Source: Nematostella vectensis
Taxonomy: Eukaryota > Cnidaria > Anthozoa > Actiniaria > Edwardsiidae
Direction of reading: 5' to 3'
Assembly: GCF_932526225.1 (NCBI RefSeq)
Contig: NC_064036.1
Coordinates: 2,853,501-2,917,500 of the forward strand
DNA length: 64,000 nt
Shown here: positions 28,401 to 37,400 of the stretch, piece by piece
Numbering within the stretch: the first letter of the stretch is position 1
How the letters are laid out: each line of letters starts with the position of its first letter
The notes under the pieces: model-generated
What the model was told of the DNA's origin: nothing
The model's input: only the letters and a program-made list of their open reading frames with translations
Databases searched by the model: none
Program-made: the position numbers and the translations under genes

Positions 28401-31400
28401 TTCATCTCAAATAAATTGAAAGGTTTTAAATGCCTAGTTCAATGAACTACAGTATACACCTATTTCAAAAAGCATTGTCAGCACAAGCGGCAAATGGCAG
28501 TTCCGTGACTGAAAGCGACCTTGGATCTCAACATACTTCACCAAATGCAGAAGAATAATGTGCAATTATTGATTATTATTTAGCACCATCCAAAAATCAA
28601 TTTAAGCATGGTTTTGAATAAAGTATTAATATTCTTATTTTTTCTTACAAATACTATAATTAGTACAATGTAGTTTCCAGTGGCATGTACTGTAGGTGTA
28701 TACTGGAAAAACTTTTGGTGAAAAAAAGGTGAAAGCAAGCAGCACAGTACAAATTGAAGTCAAACAACACCATGATGCAAGTACTGTAATGTATACATAA
28801 AGCAAGTGGCAAAAAGCTATTACCCATAGGATCTTTTTGTACTTAACATGTGGTCATAAAATATATTAAGATTTCGAGAGAAGTGTGTGAAAAATCTTAT
28901 GGTGATTTTCTGCTGTGAACCACACAGAAGAAGCAAGAACAATAGTTTTTACTTAAAATACAGGTCTTGCAAAATCTTGTTTTAAGTGTTACTTTTGCCT
29001 GCATGCCTGGCAATCATGTTTTACATGCCAGTGTGTACTTGCCATTAGGTTGGGTAGTTTTAACATGGTGCATTACTTAAAAAAATCTTTAATATCTTTT
29101 CCACTATACTTGAGAAAGTGAATTGATTATTTGCATGCTTTGTTCTATAGCACAGGTGGGCAACTATGTTTTTAATAAAGGCATGAATGGAAGACATACT
29201 GTAATCTCATGAGCGAAACATTTATACAGCATTCAGCTTAAGCGTACTGTTTGGATTGCTTAGCTCTTTGTAACATACCTTGGATTAATGCAAGCGACAG
29301 ATGGTTAGCAGAGCAATTCAAGTCAAGCACATTATTGAAAGACTGCATGGTATGACAAAATTGCATGTTACCATTACAACCTAAAAATTTACTGTACGCA
29401 TACTGTGTTCTGGACAGTACCCAGGTATCCAAAAAGTACCTCTGTTCTGTTGTACTGTAATGCTTGGTTTCTCATTTAACCAGTTTTATCTATACTGCTG
29501 GTTGGGCCAAAATCTTTGGCAATGCTAATAGGCCATTCCAGCTAAGCTTGCATGCGCATAACAATAGAAGCCTACCTCAACTACCAAAATACAACGTTCA
29601 TTTTTTTAAGTTGCATGATGGTAGTTGAGGTATAGGTTTCCATGTTGAGTGTGAGTGCAAGCCTATTGCTGAAATGGCCTATTATACTATACTTTTTCCC
29701 TTCCTTTCTTTTCCCTTTTTCTGAGGTCTGCCCTCAAAGAGGTCTAGCATGATTTTATTGCATGAGCTTTTTTTTGTAGCAAAAAAAAAAAAAAAAACAG
29801 AAAAAAAAAATAAAGGCATTAGAGTGGATGTGTTTCAAACAAAAATACAAATACAGGGAAAATACTAAAACTTAGGCAGTGACTTTCAAGCTTTTTTATG
29901 ATTTTAAGACTGACATTTGACCTTTGGGGCAAACATCTTTTATGGTTAAATAAGAAATAAAACATCCAAATTCTTTGAAAAATGAAAGATGCTCTACTGT
30001 TTGCCCTGTGTTACATCGGCAATCTGAAAGTCTTGCATATTTAACAAACAGCTACTTTTTGTGTATGCTAAAATATGGCTTTAAGATTTTATACTGACCT
30101 CAATACTATGTTTAATTTGTTATGCTTTTTTTAAGTGTGAATGTGTTTATCCTCAAAACAAAGTACTTACCTGAAGGCACGGCCAAGCTCTTCTGCCTGT
30201 ATTTTGCCTGTTGCCGTCAGCTCCCCTCCCCATTTCATTATCAATAATATGGCTTCTTCATCTTTGCTGCTTTTGTATGCCTTCTCTTTGTTATAGTTGA
30301 GGAACATCTCGCTTTCTGACTCATAGCCTTGCTTAGCTTGGCGCTCTTCGTTACCACTACTGTCCGGCGTGTCCTTGACAAATCCAAGGTACTTCAGCTG
30401 TATCTTACGATTTATGCCAGAAAAATGACCATACCTATCATTTGAAAGAGTAGGGAAGGTTTTTACAACTCTGGCTCTGGCTATTACAGTGTGATGAATG
30501 TAGCAAGGCTAACATGACAATTCTGTGAAGTAAACCACTTCAATACAAATGAGGATACAAGAAAAGTGCTGATTGGCAGGAACTTCACTAGCCAAGCAGC
30601 AAGACAAAGAAATACTTGTGAGTGTACAAGAGTGCAACCAAATCCTCCTAGTTATAAAGTATGGGTCAATAAAAATTGTGACTCTCGCATGCTGATTGGC
30701 CAAGTATCTTAAAACTTTGTATTTGTGGCCATGATTAAATAGTGTGTCTTAGCAGTCTAAGGCATGATATGACGCATCCATACATCCATACAAACATTAC
30801 AGTACTCTACATACATCTCCAGCACATTCTTGAGTTGCCGTAACTTGTTTGGGTTTTCAAACATGGTCACCCCTGCATGATGTTCCTCCAGAAGGTCACG
30901 TACTATATCTAGGATTTCCTGCAGCTGTTTGGGCCTCTTTAACTTCAGTTTTTTCTCATTATGACTGTTATGTCTCTTGAAAAGTTGTATAAACCTGATG
31001 AAAGATTATGTTTTAAAAATGTCAGCATCTACACTTCTCATTCTCTGGCCTTCATTCTTTATAAAAAAAAAAATTCAAAAAGGCAAACAGACACTTTTCT
31101 TGAACCTTATTTCACATTCTACTGTATAGAAACACACCTGGGGTCCGGTTCCTGAAAAGTAAGCTAAATATATCTCCTGATAGGAGTTATCCATAGGTTA
31201 TAAATTTGCTCAGCAATGGATAACTATCCGACTGATAAAAATTGGTTCCTGAAACCAGTTATCCCTGGGATAGCTATCAGTTGAGGATAGGCAACAAAAA
31301 AACTGGTTTGACGAGTAAATTGTAAACAGGAAACCTGGTAAATCAGCAAATATAAGCCCAGTTTTATAGTATTTTTTCCGTTTTATTTTACCACACAAAC

Positions 31401-34400
31401 TTTATAAGATCCCTACGTTGTCTGCAATTGACTCCCTTCATTCCCAAGTTTGTTTTCAACTGGTTTAATTACTGTAAGAATCGCTTGTTCAACATGCAAG
31501 CAATCTAGTCTTCCATTAAAATGCAACCTTGAAATGAAGAGCTTTACACATATTCAATGTTCCTCCATTTCTTGGGATTAATAAGGGCTTGTTTCTTTGA
31601 GCAAATGTATGGAAAATGTCAAAACATCATGTAATCCAAGAGGGCAGAGGAGTTGTTGCCATGGTTATGTGGGGCCCTGTGTTCTAACAATAACCATAGC
31701 AACACCTCATTCGCCATCTTGGATTACATGACCTACCAACCTCTGCTAACTTAATCTACAGATAAGTTTATCAGAGGATAAAGTGCAGATTTATCTACGG
31801 ATAACTGATAACTCCTAACTGAGCTTCCAGGGACTAGCCCCTGGCTGACACTGTCAACAGTTCACACCTGGGGTGTCTAATTTCCATCTTCAGTTTCTGC
31901 TTTGGTGTCCTATCCCCATGCCGTATGATGCCAATAACACATCGCAACTCCATCATGGTTCCATTCAGGGTGTCTGTGATTGGTCGGTCCTCACTAGACT
32001 CTTCTAGCAGATTGTAGGGCTTGTAGAGCTGTGGGGCTAGCTCTTGTAAGATTCTGCTCACAAGAACCTGCCAGATGAATATTGACAATCATGTTAAGGA
32101 GACTCAACTACTGTTGTTTGACATTGACTTGATTAGGTCTATAAAAACACCCTTATTATCCATATTAAAAACAACAAGGTATTTCTTGTTTTTTTTTTCT
32201 AAAACAGAATTATTGATGAATTCATCTAATGCTAGATCTTAGTATTTAAATTAAACCATGAGAGAAAAAGAAACATATCAGTGTGGTATTTCCTTTTAAT
32301 TTGCATTTGCGTCCACCTTAATTTTAAAACATTGAGGCTGTGCTGAGGCCCCTACTGTGGATGCCCAAGCAAAAATTGTTTGCAGAAGCTTAAGAGTTCA
32401 CATTTTATTGGATCACACCCATACTGAGAAATTGTATGTGCTTTATTAAACACGTTCCCCTATAAAAGGGAAAGCTCCTCCCACTCCCGGGCACGATTTT
32501 GCAATTATAATCAGAACACTGCCACCCTAACAGTCACAAATTATAAGTATCCTGCAAATTGCTTATCTCTGAGCCTAAGTCGGTTAAAATAAAACTACTT
32601 TTGCACAGTTAACAAGACAGTTGTGTGAAGAGATTGACGAATTAGTGATTTGCTGTCTACTCACGTTATTTGGTGCAAAATTTTAAATTTTGCGCTATCC
32701 ATAATCTAACGCATTTGCATAAATTATTTGCACGCTGTGATGAAAATGCTTGTATTTTAGAGCGCATACATGGTATAGCATTATTTTGGATAGATAGAAA
32801 CATTTAAGGTGGAAAACTCTAGGAATTATATTTGATTTGGGTAAGAATATAAACATTTGAATTTGGCGCTCAGAGCTATTGTCCTGACATGATTGATAAA
32901 CGATTGTTCTTTAGAGTCTGGGGGTGGGAGGAGCTTTCCCTTTTATAGTGGAACCTCATGTTTAAGGTCAATCACAGGTCAAGATAGGTGGGGCATAAGA
33001 TAACAAAGAAATAAATTTTCCCTCCCACACTTTTTGTAAACACCAAGGATCTGTGCAACTGCTCTTGAGATAACTTACTGGGTTCAATTTTTGGACTCAC
33101 ATTTCATTTTGTGACATCAGTGCAAGCTTCCCATTATCAAAAGACAAGATACTACAAGGATCTGTGCAACTGCTCTTGAGATAACTTACTGGGTTCTACT
33201 TTTCGACTCACGTCATCTTATGAAATTAGTGCAAGCTTCCCATTATCAAAAGACAAGCTACAGTACCGCTCTCGAACATGTGGACATATGTTCACGAAAT
33301 TGTTCGCGAAATTTGAGAACACAGTTCGCGAAATTCGCGAACAACGTTCGCGAACAGCTGATGTTCGCAAACACAGCATGCCAAAGCATGTGAAGGATTC
33401 GATCGTGGATTTACGAGGGCAGACACAGGCAAAAAAGTTAGTTAGTTTATTCTCAAAAGCTTGCCTCGAAGAGGGAAGGAATGTCGATCGCTTGATATTC
33501 AGAAGATTGTTGAATGTGACAACTGCTAGCGAATACTTTTGAACAACGGGAAGCCATTTTATTTAACAAATACTTGTATTACACATGGGATAATTTATTT
33601 GGGGAAGGAATGCCGGTCGCTTGATATTCTTCGATGATTTTCGAATGTGAAAAAACTGCTAGCGAAGAATTTTGAACCGCGGGAATCCATTTATTTGACA
33701 AAGCAAAGACTTGTACTAAACACGGGAGAATAAGTTTGAGGTGGGAATGCCGGTCGCTTGATATTCTACAAAACCCAAAAAGAAGACATTTATAGTAGAG
33801 CATGTTGTCGCTGACTCATGTATTCGAACACAAACGACTACTACTAACAGTTTTCACACATCCGAAAAGCTTCGAAGAATATCAAGCAGTCGGCATTCCT
33901 TCCTCAAACTAATTCTCCCGTGTCTAATACAAGTTTTTATCAAATAAATGGCTTCCCAGTGTTCAAAAGGATTGGCTAGCAGTTTTCACACAATCGAAAA
34001 TCTTCGAATAATATCGGCATTCCCTCCTCAAACTAATTCTCCCATGTTTAGTACAAGTCTTTGCTTTGTCAAATAAATGGCTTCCCGCTTTTCAAAGTAT
34101 TTGCTAGCAGTTAACACACATTTGACAATCTTCGAAGAATATCAAGAGATCGGCATTCCCTCCTCAAACTAATTCTCATGTGTTTATTACATGTCTTTGT
34201 CAAATAAATGGCTTCCCGATGTTATTAAGTCTTCGCTAGCAGTTTTCACACATTTCGAAAATCTTCCAATAATATCAAGCGATCGATCGGCGTTCCTTCC
34301 TCAAACTAATTCTCCTGTGTTTATTGCATGTCTTTGTCAAATAATGGCTTCCCGCTGTCTACGCTAGCAGTTTTCTGACACATTTCGAAAATCTTCGAAG

Positions 34401-37400
34401 AAAATCTAGCGATCGGCATTCCCTCCTCAAACTAATTCTCCCGTGTTTAGTACAAGTCTTTGCTTTGTCAAATAAATGGCTTCCCGCTTTTCAAAGTATT
34501 CGCTAGCAGTTAACACACATTCGAAAATCTTCAAGGAATATCAAGCGATTGGCATTCATTCCCCAAACTAATTCTCTGTCTAATACAAGTCTTTGTCAAA
34601 TAAATGGCTTCTCGCTGTTTCAGCTGTTATTAAGCCCTGGATCACACGTTACCGTTCGTCAAACCGTTTATTTTGCATCTGTTCGCGAACAGCGTGTTCG
34701 CGAACGTCGTTCACGAAATTCGCGAACAGTGTCCCTATGTTCGTGAGTGGTACTGTACTAAAACATACATAGCAATGGGTGCTTTGTTTGAACCACTGGC
34801 TTTCGTGTTTAATATTTCAAACCTATATTTATGTGACCCCAACAAAATGGACGTAAGGCTTCCATGAGATACCGATAGCTTAGGGCAAGCGATAAGCTTT
34901 GAGGCATGGGAAGAGGGGGAAGCCTGTACCTGAGAGCAGTCATCATAGTATTTCTTTGAAGTCTTGACAAAGCTGAAGCCATTCACATCACACACATATG
35001 AAGTGCCATGGGTTCTCAACAGATCAAAGCCACACACTGTTTGCTGCAAGTCAATCAGAATAAAAAAAGATTTATAAAACTACACTAGACTATAGATCAC
35101 TACAAAAAACAAGAGAAAACTGCAATAGACTGGAGGCCACTGCCATTTACTTGGTAAAACTTATGAGGTGGGAGATACAGTAGGCAAGCCATTTGTTATA
35201 AGCAGCCAAAATATTTATTAACTACCTTGAACAGCTCACAAACTTTGTGTGCCATCTCTTTCTCGTAGGGGTTCAGGATAACAGGATAGCGAATCTCTTT
35301 GCCCTGACTGTCTCTCTCTACTTTACCATCTAGAGACGGGGACTTTCTTGCTTCAGCATGGGCATACTCTGGACCCACAGTGTATACCTTAAAAAAAGTT
35401 TTAATAACATATTCTATAGGTGTTGGAACATATCTCTGAGAGCATTGCTAGGGAATTTTTTAAACGCAGAAAAATTGAATTTCCTGCCCTGGATGATCAC
35501 AAGTGTGCCTAACAACCGAATAGCTTCAACAAGATAATTGTCCCAACACCCTTAATATGGCAGAACAAGTACAGTATGACTTTAGTGTAGGATGTGCAAC
35601 ATGTTCAAAACTATTTGACCTTGAAAGTTTGTTAAACCATTCTCTCTTGTAAACTCCTAACAAAAAAGTTCAATAAGCAATGTTTGCCTACTTGACAGGG
35701 CTTCTGGAATTACGCGCTTGTGCGGAAGCGCGTAATTTGGCTTTTTCCGCGTAATCCGCAGAATACACAAATTTCCGTGTAATCCTGCGTAATTTGGCTA
35801 AATTTTGAAAGACAAAACACTTAATTGCACAGCTGATGTGTTCTTTTAGGGTTGTTACATCGATTTCTCATGAAAAAAGTGCGATATTTCGAACTGAATT
35901 TCCAAAAAAAAAAAGAAATGACTAGGCGTTCTTTGCTCAACCACGAAGGCCTAGGACTTTTTCAAGTTATTTCGTGCTTTCCTTCGGTACAAAATGTTGT
36001 TTGGGCGTAACAGTTGATATTCCGTGTAATTTAGCGCGTAATTCAGTAAAGATTCCCGCAAAATTTTGATTTTTAAAGAAAAATGTATTGCAAAATCCCG
36101 CGTAATTTAGCGCGTAATGATTGATTTTCCACGTAATTTAGCGCGTAATTTAGCCAAGAATCCCGCATAATTTTGAGTTTTTTTCGAGTAATTCCAGAAG
36201 CCCTGACTTGACAGCTCTTCAGTGATTTATTAGGTAACAATAACAACTTCAAAAAATGTCTGTCAACAGTACAATGTTTTTAAATAAAACCCTGTAGTCT
36301 GACTACTGCTTGGTGTGTAGAACTAGGATATGTATCTGTCAACCCAACTTGGATAGAAATCTTGTGAAATTCTGGAAATACAGTAAATATGTGAAAAAAC
36401 ACCAAGAAAGCCAATGTGGGTGAATACAGAAATTGTGTGAACATTTCGACAAAAATTTGGCCTGTGATGGGTCCCAAAATCTTGTGACAGCCACCTAATG
36501 CCGGTGAGATAACAGCTACTGTATGAACTAGCCAACCTCTATATTTGTTGTTCTCATCACCAAATCTAGAGCTTTCTACTATGTATATCATGATAACAAA
36601 CCTTAACATCAGTTCCATCTGTTGGTACAAAGTCTTCATAAATGTAGGAGCCAAATTTTCTGACACAGCTTTCTGCAGAGTACACACTGCTACGACTGCC
36701 AACCTTCCGAAACAATCTTTGACTTCCACCTCCAGCAGAGGAAGGGTAGTAAATGAAAACATTGTGATCTTCAGCATCTACTGGCTTTTCTACAAATGGC
36801 TTCTGGAAGACCACATTTCCAATTTGTATTGAATCCTCTAACTCAACAAAGTTTGTGTCGATGGGGTTTCCATCCTCATCTCTCATGAGAATAGCATAGC
36901 GTGGTGTCTCAATATTTCCTTCTTTTAACAGTTCATACACAGCACACCTAGATTGGATGGATACCAATAAAATAATTGAACTTTGCTGTTAAATCAGCTT
37001 CACATTGGGATGCTAAATCATAGATTTTATCATAGTCATAAAGTTTTAATTAATAACCAGATCTGACAAAATCTGGACATAGACTATATGGAAAACCAAT
37101 AAATACTAGTCTCCTGCAGGGGTGTACTTGGTGTGTCGCAGAGGTAAAAAGATTGTCTGCTCAGATTTTATCATAGTCATAAAGTTTTAATTAATAACCA
37201 GATCTGACAAAATCTGGACATAGACTATATGGAAAACCAATAAATACTAGTCTCCTGCAGGGGTGTACTTGGTGTGTCGCAGAGGTAAAAAGATTGTCTG
37301 CTCAGACAAAGGTATGTAAGACAATTTAAAGATTTTGAATAAGTAAGGATGTTTTTTGGAATTATAAAAAAATCAACCTGTTTTCATAATACCCTAATAT

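Larger units (their letters stand above)
17175..32067 (-). other. PPIP5K: PPIP5K histidine acid phosphatase region (exons 5-17)
   Basis: Exon 5 carries the catalytic signature [12 protein letters not shown] (Arg393, His394, Gly395). Exon 6 starts at 30994 rather than at the nearer AG (30964): the longer form restores [10 protein letters not shown], which matches the family at this point. Exon 8 (26289-26145) encodes [20 protein letters not shown], the strongest conserved block. Exons 12-17 follow the family through [17 protein letters not shown] and [12 protein letters not shown]. The RHG motif is intact, so a bifunctional enzyme is likely. Confidence 0.9.

Noticed and set aside
30815-30964. 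Shorter exon 6 of PPIP5K starting at 30964
   Set aside because: It is in phase, but would delete the [10 protein letters not shown] stretch that matches the family; the acceptor at 30995 restores it.
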